DNA from: Pelagicoccus albus
GTDB lineage: Bacteria; Verrucomicrobiota; Verrucomicrobiia; Opitutales; Opitutaceae
Reading direction: 5' to 3'
Assembly: GCF_014230145.1 (NCBI RefSeq)
Contig: NZ_JACHVC010000006.1
Span: forward strand, 558,001-622,000
DNA length: 64,000 bases
The notes beneath the pieces are model-generated. The model did not search any database and had not been told where the DNA came from. It saw only the letters and a program-made list of their open reading frames with translations. Below, one piece after another: positions 27,149 to 36,472 of the stretch (its first letter is position 1; every line of letters begins with the position of its first letter). The position numbers and the translations under genes are program-made.

Positions 27149-30100
27149 ATGTTTTCCCTTATTGATCTTTTAATGAAGGCGCGAACGACTAGGAGTCGTG
27201 CCTCTTTCTACACCGCTTTAACGCTGGTGGTATTTGCAGGCTTGTCATTGGCAACGACTGTGAGCTCCCGTGAGGTGACTCTCTCTGCCGACAGAGGTGA
27301 CCGCGAGGTCCAAGACACTGGCTCTATGAGCTGGCACACCCCTGCAACTTATCGAGTTGGTGGAGTGGCTTATCGAAAGGATGGCGCTGCAGTGATGGCT
27401 TTTCAGCTTCCTTCTTTAGATGCAGGTGAGAGCGTTACCGGAGGTAGCTTTGCTGCAACCTTGTCAGGAATAGCGAACACCCCCTCTGGGACGGTAGATA
27501 TATACGGCTTACTAAGTCGCTCTAGCGCGGCCATCTTGGCCACCGACTACGTAGAAGGAGCTTTCGCAGACAAATCTGGAGCTTGGGCTCTAGTGCAGAA
27601 TTTTGCTTTGCCGAATACTGCCAGCGGACGTTTGACCAGCTCTTCTTCGGCGAGCGACGCGATCGCCGACTATATCAACGCTCAATACGCGGCGGGTGCC
27701 GAAGCGGGCGATTGGCTGATTCTTGTTTTAGCTCCCTCCAATAGTGATGAGAGCAATTACCGCTACTGGACATTCGTCTCGGCGGATGGATCGAGCGCGC
27801 CGACTCTCACATTGGAAATTGGCGAAGGGGAAACCGCCGAACCAAACACAGTGCCGGTAGCCTCTAGCCTTACATCGCAATCAGTTGAAGCTGGTTCCTC
27901 CTTTTCTTACACCTTTCCTGCCTTTACCGATGCGGACGATGAGGCTCTCAGTTACACTTTTTCGGGAGCTCCAACGTGGGTTTCCCTATCTGGCAGAACT
28001 TTTTCGGGTACGGCTCCTAGCTCTGCATCTGCTAGTTCATGGACTATCGTTTTGACTGGGACTGACCACGCGGGAGCAAGTGCGAGCGCCAGCTTCTCGC
28101 TTTCAGTTACAGAGGCTCCTGCTGAGCCTGTAGAGGAAACCACAACTCCACCAGTAACCGACACGGGCAGTTCCTCAGGAGGGGGAAGCTCTACGGCTGA
28201 CCGCACCGTAAGTCTGAAGGCCAACGGGGCAGACCGTGAAGTGCAGCAGGGCGGTTCCATGAGTTGGTACACGCAGAAATTTTACCGAGTTGGTGGTGTA
28301 TCCTACGGTAAAGATGGCGCTGCCGTTATACCGTTTCAGCTCCCGGAACTATCCGACGGAGAATCAGTAGTCAGCGCTACCTTTTCGGCACAACTAAACG
28401 GCATCGGAAATGTTCCGTCCGGGACTGTTGATGTCTATGGATTGTCCAGCCGCACTAGCTCCTCTGTTTTGAGCACAGATTACCTCGAAGGAACATTCCA
28501 GGACCGTACGGGAGCTTGGGCTCTTTCGGCCAGTTTCGCCATCCCGACTTCATCAACAGGGTCGATTTCGACTTCTTCTAGTTCGTCTACTGCAATTGCG
28601 GACTACATAAGTGCACAGTATGAATCGGGCGCGGAAGCCGGGGATTGGATCTTTATCGTGCTCGCCCCGTCCAAAGCGGACGAAAGTAACTATCGCTATT
28701 GGGAGTTTGCCTCCTCGGAGAGTGGAGCTGGACCTGTATTGAGTTTGGGTATCGGTTCGGGTATCAGCTCAGGTGGTTCTGCTACGACGAATTCTGCTCC
28801 GGTTGCTTCGACTTTGAGCGACTACACTCTGTCCGAAGGCGAAGCGCTAAGCTATACGTTCCCAGCCTTTACAGACCCTGATGGAGATACCGTTTCTTAC
28901 GCCGTTTCTGGCTCACCATCATGGATTTCACGCTCAGGACGAACTTTCTCCGGCACAGCTCCGAGCGGATCTGGTGGCAACAGCTGGACCGTTACGGTAA
29001 CGGGATCCGATCCAAGCGGCGCCAGCGCGTCTGCCTCTTTCACCATCACGGTTGAAACTCCAATCATTACAGAACCGGAAGAGACAGAAGATCCTGTAAT
29101 CCCAGTTTCTAGCGAAGATACTTCTACCGAAGACTCAGGTAGTGGCAGCAGTTCTGGCGCAACGACGGAATCCCGCGAGATATTGCTCACTGGCAATACC
29201 TCAGACAGGGAAGTTCAGCAGGGGGGCACAACGAGCTGGCCGACTCAGAAAACTTTCCGAGTTGGTGGGGTCGCATACAACAAGGATGGTGCCGCAGTAA
29301 TGGCATTCCAGCTGCCTACTCTAGAAGAAGGCGAAAGCGTCATTGGTGGCGAGTTCTCAGCTAAGTTGACGGGTATCGCTAACACGCCTGCGGGAACAGT
29401 CGATCTGCACGGCTTGTCCAGTCGCTCTTCTTCTACGGTGCTTGGCGGTGACTTTCTCGAAGGAGCTTTCGCTGACGGTAGCGGTTCCTGGGCACTATCC
29501 CAGAGTTTCGCGACTCCCAGCACCTCGGTTGGCGTTTTAACCACTGGCGAAGATGACAGCTCGCGTATTGCGACCTATATTACGGAGCAGTATGATTCCG
29601 GCGCCGTAGCGGGAGACTGGATCTTTCTGGTGCTTGCTCCATCGCACTCAGACGAGAGTAACTACCGTTATTGGACCTTCGCCTCTGCCGACGGTAGTCC
29701 AAAGCCTCAACTTTTGCTATCTATCGGCACAGCGGCGACAGCGGGAAGCACCAATTCGGCTCCGGTTGCGTCCTCGCTTACTGCTCAATCTGTTGAGGCG
29801 GGGAGCGCAGTATCTTATACAATCCCGGCTTTCTCCGACGCAGATGGCGATACCGTCACCTATTCTGCAACAGGTGGCCCATCTTGGCTTACTCTTTCGG
29901 GGCGCACATTCAGTGGCTCCGCCCCAAGTAGCGCTGCCGGTGGCGAATGGACCGTGACTGTGAAAGGGACTGATACCTCAGGCGCCTCTGATTCTGCGAG
30001 TTTTGCTCTCGAGGTTACTGAAGTAGCCACGTCTAGCTCGGATACGGAAAGTGAAGACAGTTCTAGCAGTGGAGGTGGATACACGCCGATTCCGGATGCT

Positions 30101-32170
30101 CCCGTCGAGGGATCCGCAGTTATTCAGCTCCAAGGAGAAATCGTGGACAACGCGCTGCTCAGCAATGGCGGTTCAATGTGGGTCGGTTCTACGTCGATTC
30201 GAATTGGAGGATCCAACAGCGGAATCGATAGTGCGGCAGTTTATGCTTTCCAGCTTCCAACCTTGCGAGACGGAGAGATCATCACCGATGTGAAGCTTTC
30301 CTTCTACATGAATGGGTATGGTCTGACTCCAGCTGGGTCAGTGGACCTTTACGCAGTAGATTATGGAAATGATCCATTTACCGATGGTGGTTTCTATTAC
30401 TCTGGGGTGTACGGAGGGGATACGAATAGTGCCGTTTGGCCGATTCAGGATAACGTTTTCTCCAATAACCAAGGCACTGGATTGGTTTCCACCAACAGTG
30501 TAGGTTCCACCAACATGATCGCTTTCCTGGCGAACCAGTACCTGAATGGGGCTCTAGAGGGAGACATGATATACTTCCGTATGAATTCCGACCGGGCGAA
30601 CGAGAGTGACTACCGCTATTGGGAGATCGCTTCCGCGAACGACACGTCCAAACGTCCGGTTCTTTCTATCGAAGTATCATACGATAGGGTGAATTCTGCT
30701 GGCTCTACTCCAATTGCGAAACCTGTGGAGCGTGAGGTGTATTACGAGGGTGAATACGTACCATTCTCTCTCGATGAAGATCTTTTCGATTCCGTTTTGG
30801 ATCCTGAAGATGTAACTTGGATCTCCAATATCGACGGCTTCTTGGATAGAGGATTCTCGATTGCTACAGATGCTTTAAGCGTTGGTGTGCATAACGTATC
30901 CGCGATTTGGATTAGCAATGAAGGTTCTATCTTCCGCTACGACGTAACTGTTGAGATCGACCCTGTGAGTATGCTGCCAACTTCGGCGAGCTCACTGTCG
31001 AGTCGAGGCGTTACTTGGTATTTCGATAAGGCTTACCCAACAGGTCGCTTCATCAATGGTGACCACTACGTCGTTGCGCCTCAAGGTCTGACCTTGACCA
31101 AGATCACACCAGGCTGGGATGGCGTAAAGAATGGGGCTGAGATCAATCCGAAGGGAGCGGGTAGGTCCAATAACCACGGGTTTGATACTCGTGTCGAAAC
31201 GACGACCTACGATGCGAGCCTTAATATCGCTGATGATCTGCCTATTCATGTGGCGACCAACTCTTCCGTTGTAAGTGCCCTAGGTAGTGCGGCAGAGACG
31301 TCTCTCGGCCTGTTCCTTGATGATGTCGCGGTTCTTACTATCCTGCCAACTCGGCCTGCGGATATGAGTTTCCGTCCTCCTTATGCGGGTGATGACAAAA
31401 GAATCATCGGTACCAAGGACGATTTGGATATGAGCTTCCTGCAGAATCTTCCGCATCCAACCAACATGCGTTATCCAAGCTACAAAGTAGGTAACGTCTT
31501 GCTCGATGTGATTTCAAATTGGACCAACAACTACCTGAAGACCCAAGCTGGTCAGCACAAGTATGGTAGACAAATCGCTTACGGTTTCGCGGATGCGGTG
31601 CTCTGGTTGAACTTGGACTATTACGATGCTCAAAAGCTGCCTGTACTTGAAAACGTGGTACAACGTGGTATCGACGCTTATGGTAGTGCCAAGTCTGGTG
31701 TTCAGTTCATTGCTGATGGCGGTATCAACGTAGGAAGAAAGCTGGTCGTTGTGGTCGCTGCGAAAGCTCTCAATGATCCGGAGATGCTGGAGTGGGCTGA
31801 TGGCGAAAAACATCACCACTTCCAAGAAGATACGCAGCATCTGTACATCACGCAGGATATCATAAACTCGAATAGCAAGTTTAACCAATCCCACCTTGGA
31901 ATGGCCGAATGGGCGTTCAACCATTGGGAAAAACCTGATTTGACCACGCCTGAGTGGAGTGCTCCTTATCGTAATGTAAATGGCTCTCCTAATATCGGCA
32001 CTTATCTTGCAGTTGAGTTCATGGGTTTGCGCGAGCTCTGGAATCACGAGCCGTTCTTTGAATACCTCGAGAACCGCTACTGGCCGAGAGAAGAGGCAAA
32101 CCGAGCCAATGGATTAAATTACATCTACAAGTTCTACGGCGAGCTTTGGGATACCTATATAGCCGAATAG
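27149..32170 (+). CDS. Giant secreted multidomain protein, beta-sandwich/Ig repeats plus C-terminal putative catalytic domain
   Basis: A 1673-residue exported protein. A signal peptide ends near residue 40; ATG 27173 (MKARTTRSRASFYTALTLVV) may be the true start. Four copies of a roughly 190-residue beta-sandwich module, DNRLRE/CBM96-like, begin near residues 41, 350, 673 and 987. The first three are each followed by a putative Ig (cadherin-like) module starting near 233, 548 and 868 with (N)xxPVAS and SGRTFSGxAPS motifs. Linkers are rich in Ser, Thr, Glu and Gly. A different Ig-like segment (about 1190-1280) precedes a C-terminal domain from about 1287, opening with GVTWYFDKAYPTGRFINGDH and containing DGGINVGRKL and EDTQHLYITQ. 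That domain looks helical and enzyme-like, perhaps polysaccharide-active; I cannot name it. Confidence 0.75.
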   Translation: MFSLIDLLMKARTTRSRASFYTALTLVVFAGLSLATTVSSREVTLSADRGDREVQDTGSMSWHTPATYRVGGVAYRKDGAAVMAFQLPSLDAGESVTGGSFAATLSGIANTPSGTVDIYGLLSRSSAAILATDYVEGAFADKSGAWALVQNFALPNTASGRLTSSSSASDAIADYINAQYAAGAEAGDWLILVLAPSNSDESNYRYWTFVSADGSSAPTLTLEIGEGETAEPNTVPVASSLTSQSVEAGSSFSYTFPAFTDADDEALSYTFSGAPTWVSLSGRTFSGTAPSSASASSWTIVLTGTDHAGASASASFSLSVTEAPAEPVEETTTPPVTDTGSSSGGGSSTADRTVSLKANGADREVQQGGSMSWYTQKFYRVGGVSYGKDGAAVIPFQLPELSDGESVVSATFSAQLNGIGNVPSGTVDVYGLSSRTSSSVLSTDYLEGTFQDRTGAWALSASFAIPTSSTGSISTSSSSSTAIADYISAQYESGAEAGDWIFIVLAPSKADESNYRYWEFASSESGAGPVLSLGIGSGISSGGSATTNSAPVASTLSDYTLSEGEALSYTFPAFTDPDGDTVSYAVSGSPSWISRSGRTFSGTAPSGSGGNSWTVTVTGSDPSGASASASFTITVETPIITEPEETEDPVIPVSSEDTSTEDSGSGSSSGATTESREILLTGNTSDREVQQGGTTSWPTQKTFRVGGVAYNKDGAAVMAFQLPTLEEGESVIGGEFSAKLTGIANTPAGTVDLHGLSSRSSSTVLGGDFLEGAFADGSGSWALSQSFATPSTSVGVLTTGEDDSSRIATYITEQYDSGAVAGDWIFLVLAPSHSDESNYRYWTFASADGSPKPQLLLSIGTAATAGSTNSAPVASSLTAQSVEAGSAVSYTIPAFSDADGDTVTYSATGGPSWLTLSGRTFSGSAPSSAAGGEWTVTVKGTDTSGASDSASFALEVTEVATSSSDTESEDSSSSGGGYTPIPDAPVEGSAVIQLQGEIVDNALLSNGGSMWVGSTSIRIGGSNSGIDSAAVYAFQLPTLRDGEIITDVKLSFYMNGYGLTPAGSVDLYAVDYGNDPFTDGGFYYSGVYGGDTNSAVWPIQDNVFSNNQGTGLVSTNSVGSTNMIAFLANQYLNGALEGDMIYFRMNSDRANESDYRYWEIASANDTSKRPVLSIEVSYDRVNSAGSTPIAKPVEREVYYEGEYVPFSLDEDLFDSVLDPEDVTWISNIDGFLDRGFSIATDALSVGVHNVSAIWISNEGSIFRYDVTVEIDPVSMLPTSASSLSSRGVTWYFDKAYPTGRFINGDHYVVAPQGLTLTKITPGWDGVKNGAEINPKGAGRSNNHGFDTRVETTTYDASLNIADDLPIHVATNSSVVSALGSAAETSLGLFLDDVAVLTILPTRPADMSFRPPYAGDDKRIIGTKDDLDMSFLQNLPHPTNMRYPSYKVGNVLLDVISNWTNNYLKTQAGQHKYGRQIAYGFADAVLWLNLDYYDAQKLPVLENVVQRGIDAYGSAKSGVQFIADGGINVGRKLVVVVAAKALNDPEMLEWADGEKHHHFQEDTQHLYITQDIINSNSKFNQSHLGMAEWAFNHWEKPDLTTPEWSAPYRNVNGSPNIGTYLAVEFMGLRELWNHEPFFEYLENRYWPREEANRANGLNYIYKFYGELWDTYIAE
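27269..30100 (+). repeat. Three tandem units of 930-970 bases within the giant gene
   Basis: Units starting at about 27269, 28199 and 29168 each encode one beta-sandwich plus one Ig-like module and a Ser/Glu-rich linker. Shared peptide landmarks are DREVQ, YRVGGV or FRVGGV, KDGAAV, GTVD, GDW, DESNYRYW and SGRTFSG. The fourth sandwich copy from about 30109 is much more divergent. The units look like internal duplications that have since diverged at the nucleotide level. Confidence 0.85.
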
Positions 32171-32250
32171 CTACTTAGATACTTTTCTTTCGACGGAGCC
32201 TTTGCTTAGGGCTCCGTTAGGAGCCGGTTCGGCCTACCAATTATAAACAA

Positions 32251-32287
32251 GAAGCCTCTATCCTTTTCGGATAGAGGCTTCTTTTGT
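32251..32287. terminator. Bidirectional terminator between giant gene and alaS
   Basis: GAAGCCTCTATCC at 32251-32263 pairs with GGATAGAGGCTTC at 32269-32281 around a five-base loop, followed by four T on the plus strand. The genes on either side converge, so it probably ends both. A weaker stem (ACGGAGCC 32193-32200 with GGCTCCGT 32210-32217) lies upstream of it. Confidence 0.85.
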
Positions 32288-32315
32288 TTTTGAAGTTCTT
32301 TCTTTGTCTACGTGA

Positions 32316-34967
32316 CTAGAGCGAAAAGGCGTCGATCGTCTTTTGCAGGTCAGCCACGTTGGCAGCTCCGCCCATAGCGAAGTCGGGCTTTCCTCCGCCG
32401 CGGCCGTTGAGTTTGGCGGTCGTTTCGCGGATGATGTCGCCAGCCTTGTATCCAGCGGCGATAGCTCCTTGGGAGGCGAAGGCAACGACGCTTACCTTGC
32501 CCTTGATTTCTGCGCCCAATAGCACGACACCTTCTTCGAGCTTGCCGATGACATTAGCTCCCAGTTGGCGTAGAGCATTGGGATCCGAGGCTTCGACTTT
32601 CGCGGCTACGAGCTTGAGGCCATTGGACTCCTTGGCCGCTTTGAGGAGATCGTCTGCCAAATTGCCGCTAGCTTTTTGCTTGAAGCTCTTGAGTTGCTTT
32701 TCGAGTTCAGCGTTGCGAGCCAGAACTACATCGATTTTCTTTAGCAACTCATTTGGAGCGGTAGACAAGCTTTTTGAAGCGATAGCAATTGTCGATTCGA
32801 TGTCGTTGATGTGCGAATACAAGGAATCTCCAACGATGGCTTCGATACGTCGAGTTCCGGCAGAGATACCTGTTTCGCTGGTGATTTTGAGAAGGCCAAT
32901 TTCGCCTGTGCCGCGAACGTGGGTGCCACCGCAAAGTTCTTTAGAGAATCCGCCAATATCGACTACGCGCACGACATCGCCGTACTTGTCGCCGAAGAAA
33001 GCCATTACTTCCTTTGGCTTTTGGTCAAAGGGTGTTTCGAACCATTCGACCTTGCAGTTGGCTAGCAATTGCTCATTGCAAAGGCGTTCAATCAGCGCGA
33101 GCTGTTCGGGCTTTATTGCCTCGAAGTGAGAAAAGTCGAAGCGGAGTCGCTGGTTGTCTACGAGAGAGCCGGCCTGGCGAACGTGAGTTCCGAGAACCTT
33201 GCGAAGCGCCCAGTGGAGAACGTGCGTGGCGGAGTGGTGCCGTTCGATCGATTTGCGACGATCGTGATCAACTATCAAGTTTGCTACCTGTCCCAGTGCG
33301 ATTCCGGCCAGGTCGCCGGATACCTTGTGAAGATGTCTACCGTTTGGATCCTTGATGGTGTCGACTGCCTGGAAATGAGCGCCTTCGAATTCGATCGCTC
33401 CGGTGTCTCCCACTTGACCACCCATTTCTGCATAGAAAGGAGTTTGGTTGAAGACGAGGTAAGCTGCGTCATCGGCTTCAACGATGTCGATAAGCTCTGC
33501 CTCGTCCGCCATGGTGTCGAAGCCCACGAACTTGGTGGCTTCTAAAGCTGAGTCAGAGTCGGCGACTAGGATATCCGACTTTTTCTGTGAAGCTCGAGCC
33601 TTGGAGCGTTGTTTCTCCATTTCGACCTCAAAGCCCTTGGTGTCTACGGAAATGCCTTTCTGCTTGGCCATCAATTCTGTGAGGTCCAAGGGAAAGCCGT
33701 ATGTGTCATACAGGGTGAACGCGTTTAGGCCGGAGATTTCGCCTTCGTCGGTGGCTATCTTATCGAATAACTGGATACCGCGATCCAAGGTTCGGCCGAA
33801 GGCGTCCTCTTCCGATTTGATAATCTTTTTGATGATTTCCTCTTGCTGGGCCAATTCAGGGAAGACGTGACCCAACTGATTTACCACCACCGGTACTAGA
33901 TTCGCGAAGAATCCGTTCTCTAGGCCTAGCTTGCGACCGTACATGACAGCGCGGCGTAGGATGCGGCGGAGGACGTAGTTGCGATTTTCGTTACCAGGAA
34001 GAATTCCGTCCGCAATCGAACAGCTCAAGCAACGTATGTGGTCCGCCAATACGCGGAAGATGATGTCCTTCATCTCGACATCGGTTATGTTGTCGAGATC
34101 GGCGGGAAGCGTACGTTGGTAGCTGTGTCCAGAGAGCTTTTCGAACTCCTGAAACAGTGTATCAAACAAGTCGGAGTTGTAGTTGCTCGGTGGAGTCGAA
34201 AAATCAGTGAAGTTTTTGGAAGTCGCCATGATGCCGGCGACACGCTCGAATCCCATTCCCGTATCGACGTGCTGAGCCTTGAGCGGCACGTAGTCGCCCT
34301 CGGGGGTTGCGTTAAACTGGATAAATACGAGATTCCAGATTTCGATGCAGTAGGGGGAGTCGGCGTTGACCAGAGACCCCTTTGTGTCTCCATCGGGCGT
34401 CAGGTCCACGTGTAGTTCGGAGCACGGGCCGCATGGGCCGGTGTCGCCCATCATCCAGAAATTATCCTTTTTGTTTCCGAAGACGATATGGATTTCGGGA
34501 TCAAGTCCTGCTTTTTCGAATACGGCTTTCCAGAAATCGTAGGCCTCTTGGTCGAATTCAGCTGGATCCCCTTCACCTGGTTTGTAGACAGAAGCGTAGA
34601 GGCGTTCCTTTGGGAATTTCCAGACTTCCGTAATTAGCTCCCACGCCCATTCGATCGCTTCCTTCTTGAAATAGTCTCCTATGGACCAGTTGCCCAGCAT
34701 TTCGAAGAAGGTATGGTGGTAGGTGTCTAATCCAACGTCTTCCAAATCGTTGTGCTTACCTCCAGCTCGAATGCACTTCTGTGTATCCGCTATACGGGGA
34801 TTTGCGGACTCGCGTTCTCCGAGGAAGTAGGGGACAAACTGGTTCATGCCCGCGTTCGTGAAAAGCAAGTTCGGAGCGTCCGGCATCAAGGAAGCGGAGG
34901 GCACGATGGCGTGCTGTTTCGAGGAGAAGAAGTCTAGGAACGACTGGCGTATTTCGTTGGACGTCAT
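32316..34967 (-). CDS. alaS: Alanyl-tRNA synthetase
   Basis: An 883-residue class II synthetase. The N-terminal catalytic core shows FTNAGMNQFVPYFLGE, TQKCIRAGGKHNDLEDVG and TGPCGPCSELHVD, then the tRNA-recognition helices with NYVLRRILRRAVMYGR. The editing domain has the zinc motif RHHSATHVLHWALRK near residue 573 and ELCGGTHVRGTGEIG near 676. The C-terminal C-Ala/DHHA1 part includes GGRGGGKPDFAMGGA. Length is standard. leuB lies upstream on the same strand with a 139-base gap, so co-transcription is possible. No T-box or other leader was seen. Confidence 0.96.
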   Translation of the reverse strand: MTSNEIRQSFLDFFSSKQHAIVPSASLMPDAPNLLFTNAGMNQFVPYFLGERESANPRIADTQKCIRAGGKHNDLEDVGLDTYHHTFFEMLGNWSIGDYFKKEAIEWAWELITEVWKFPKERLYASVYKPGEGDPAEFDQEAYDFWKAVFEKAGLDPEIHIVFGNKKDNFWMMGDTGPCGPCSELHVDLTPDGDTKGSLVNADSPYCIEIWNLVFIQFNATPEGDYVPLKAQHVDTGMGFERVAGIMATSKNFTDFSTPPSNYNSDLFDTLFQEFEKLSGHSYQRTLPADLDNITDVEMKDIIFRVLADHIRCLSCSIADGILPGNENRNYVLRRILRRAVMYGRKLGLENGFFANLVPVVVNQLGHVFPELAQQEEIIKKIIKSEEDAFGRTLDRGIQLFDKIATDEGEISGLNAFTLYDTYGFPLDLTELMAKQKGISVDTKGFEVEMEKQRSKARASQKKSDILVADSDSALEATKFVGFDTMADEAELIDIVEADDAAYLVFNQTPFYAEMGGQVGDTGAIEFEGAHFQAVDTIKDPNGRHLHKVSGDLAGIALGQVANLIVDHDRRKSIERHHSATHVLHWALRKVLGTHVRQAGSLVDNQRLRFDFSHFEAIKPEQLALIERLCNEQLLANCKVEWFETPFDQKPKEVMAFFGDKYGDVVRVVDIGGFSKELCGGTHVRGTGEIGLLKITSETGISAGTRRIEAIVGDSLYSHINDIESTIAIASKSLSTAPNELLKKIDVVLARNAELEKQLKSFKQKASGNLADDLLKAAKESNGLKLVAAKVEASDPNALRQLGANVIGKLEEGVVLLGAEIKGKVSVVAFASQGAIAAGYKAGDIIRETTAKLNGRGGGKPDFAMGGAANVADLQKTIDAFSL

Positions 34968-35106
34968 GTCTAAGTATGTTTGGGACCGAGTCTAGATGCT
35001 GTAGAACGCGATTGTTCTGGGGAGCTATGAGCTTTACGGCGATGAGGAGCGGCGTGAGTTCGAATAGGTCGCGCCGCGTCCGTTTGCTGTTTTAAGAAAG
35101 AGAGCG

Positions 35107-36204
35107 TTACAGTCTCTCGATAATGGCAGCCGCCATTTCCTTGGTGCCGATCGAAGGCTTGCCGAATGAAATGTCGCCGGTACGGAATCCGTCCATGACG
35201 GCTTGCTTGACGGCTTTTTCTATTTTCTCGGCAATTTCGTTTTCGCCGAAGCTGTAGCGAAGCATCAGAGCTGCTGATAGGATTTGGGCGCAGGGGTTGG
35301 CAATGCCTTTTCCCGCGATGTCCGGAGCTGTTCCGCCGGAAGGTTCGTAGAGTCCGAATGGGAGGTCGTACTTGTTTTTTCCAGTGCCCAAGGACGCGGA
35401 GGAAAGCATACCCAAGCTTCCGCACACGATGCCCATTTCGTCCGAAATGATATCCCCAAACATGTTTTCAGTGACGATGACGTCGAACTGATTTGGGTCG
35501 CGGGCCATTTGCATGGCCGCGTTGTCCACGTACATGTGGCTGAGCTCAATCTCTGGAGCGTGCTTGGCTACGTATTCAGTGGCGGTTTTTCGCCAGAGGA
35601 CCGAGGTGGTCAATACGTTGGCCTTGTCGACTGAACAGATCTTGCCGGAACGAGCTTTCGCGGAGGCGATTGCGACATCGAGTATCCGCTCGATTTCACT
35701 CTTCTTGTAGACCATCTCGTCGGTGGCCTGGATATCGCCGTCTTCCAAAGTTTCAGTACGCTTCGGGCCAAAGTAGATGCCGCCAGTTAGCTCGCGAACG
35801 CAAACCATGTCGATTCCTTCGGGGATTCTCTCCGCCTTCAAAGGCGAAGCATCGGTGAGCTCTTGGTACAGGAGGCCAGGACGCAAGTTTGCGAACAGGT
35901 TGAAGTGCTTCCGGATAGGGAGCAGGGCCGCACGTTCCGGTTGCTCGGCTGGAGGCAGGTTTTCCCACTTTGGACCGCCGATAGAGCCGAACAAAATCGC
36001 ATCTGCTTCTTCGCAAACCTTGATGGTCGAGTCGGGGAGAGCCTTGCCTTCGTTGTCGATTCCGGCGCCACCTACGTGGGCTTCGGTGTAGTCAAGCTTG
36101 ATGCCGGCGGGCTCGGTAGCCGCTTTTAGGACATCGAGAGCGACCGACATTACTTCCGGGCCGATGTAGTCACCGGGGAGAACTGCGAATTTGAGCGTTT
36201 TCAT
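35107..36204 (-). CDS. leuB: 3-isopropylmalate dehydrogenase
   Basis: A 365-residue NAD-dependent decarboxylating dehydrogenase, third step of leucine synthesis. Family parts seen: FAVLPGDYIGPEVMSVALDV at the N-terminus (GDGIGPE in most homologues, here GDYIGPE), LFGSIGGPKWENLP, FANLRPG, VRELTGGIYFGPKR, the substrate and metal region DNAAMQMARDPNQFDVIVTENMFGD, and PSGGTAPDIAGKGIANP. The ATG at 36204 is chosen because similarity starts at MKTLKF; upstream codons belong to an unrelated region. It may form an operon with alaS. Unlike leuA, no leucine leader is evident upstream, where instead a receiver-domain scrap lies. Confidence 0.95.
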   Translation of the reverse strand: MKTLKFAVLPGDYIGPEVMSVALDVLKAATEPAGIKLDYTEAHVGGAGIDNEGKALPDSTIKVCEEADAILFGSIGGPKWENLPPAEQPERAALLPIRKHFNLFANLRPGLLYQELTDASPLKAERIPEGIDMVCVRELTGGIYFGPKRTETLEDGDIQATDEMVYKKSEIERILDVAIASAKARSGKICSVDKANVLTTSVLWRKTATEYVAKHAPEIELSHMYVDNAAMQMARDPNQFDVIVTENMFGDIISDEMGIVCGSLGMLSSASLGTGKNKYDLPFGLYEPSGGTAPDIAGKGIANPCAQILSAALMLRYSFGENEIAEKIEKAVKQAVMDGFRTGDISFGKPSIGTKEMAAAIIERL

Positions 36205-36316
36205 GAAGGGGGGCAATTGAGGGGGAAAACGCGTCTTTTTAAAGCGTATTTTTAGGCTTAGCGGCTGTTCGGGGATAATTCTGGCTTTGATTCCGCTCGG
36301 CAAGCTCCAGCCGGAC

Positions 36317-36448
36317 CTAGGCTTTGCCTCTCCTGCGGGCGGATGGAGCCTTCAAGTAGCGCGAGAGGATTTCCAGAAGTTGGTCGGGGCGGAAGGGTTT
36401 GGTCGAATGCTCGTCGACTTCTGCTTCGGTTGATTGTTGTGTTTGTTT
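36317..36448 (-). pseudogene. C-terminal remnant of a response-regulator receiver domain
   Basis: A 43-codon open stretch reading towards leuB, bounded by stops, translates to a segment containing EVDEHSTKPFRPDQLLEILS followed by RYLKAPSARRRGKA. This matches the last part of receiver domains of hybrid kinases or response regulators (the conserved KPF motif, then the last helix). No start codon and no upstream receiver sequence (Asp box, phospho-acceptor strand) is present: the preceding DNA is occupied by the divergent metallo-hydrolase gene. It is therefore best read as a gene relic. Confidence 0.55.
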
Positions 36449-36472
36449 TCAGGGCAATTATCTCCGGTATCC

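Noticed and set aside
32316-35106. T-box or other tRNA-sensing leader for alaS
   Set aside because: The 139 bases upstream of alaS show no specifier-loop or antiterminator pattern.
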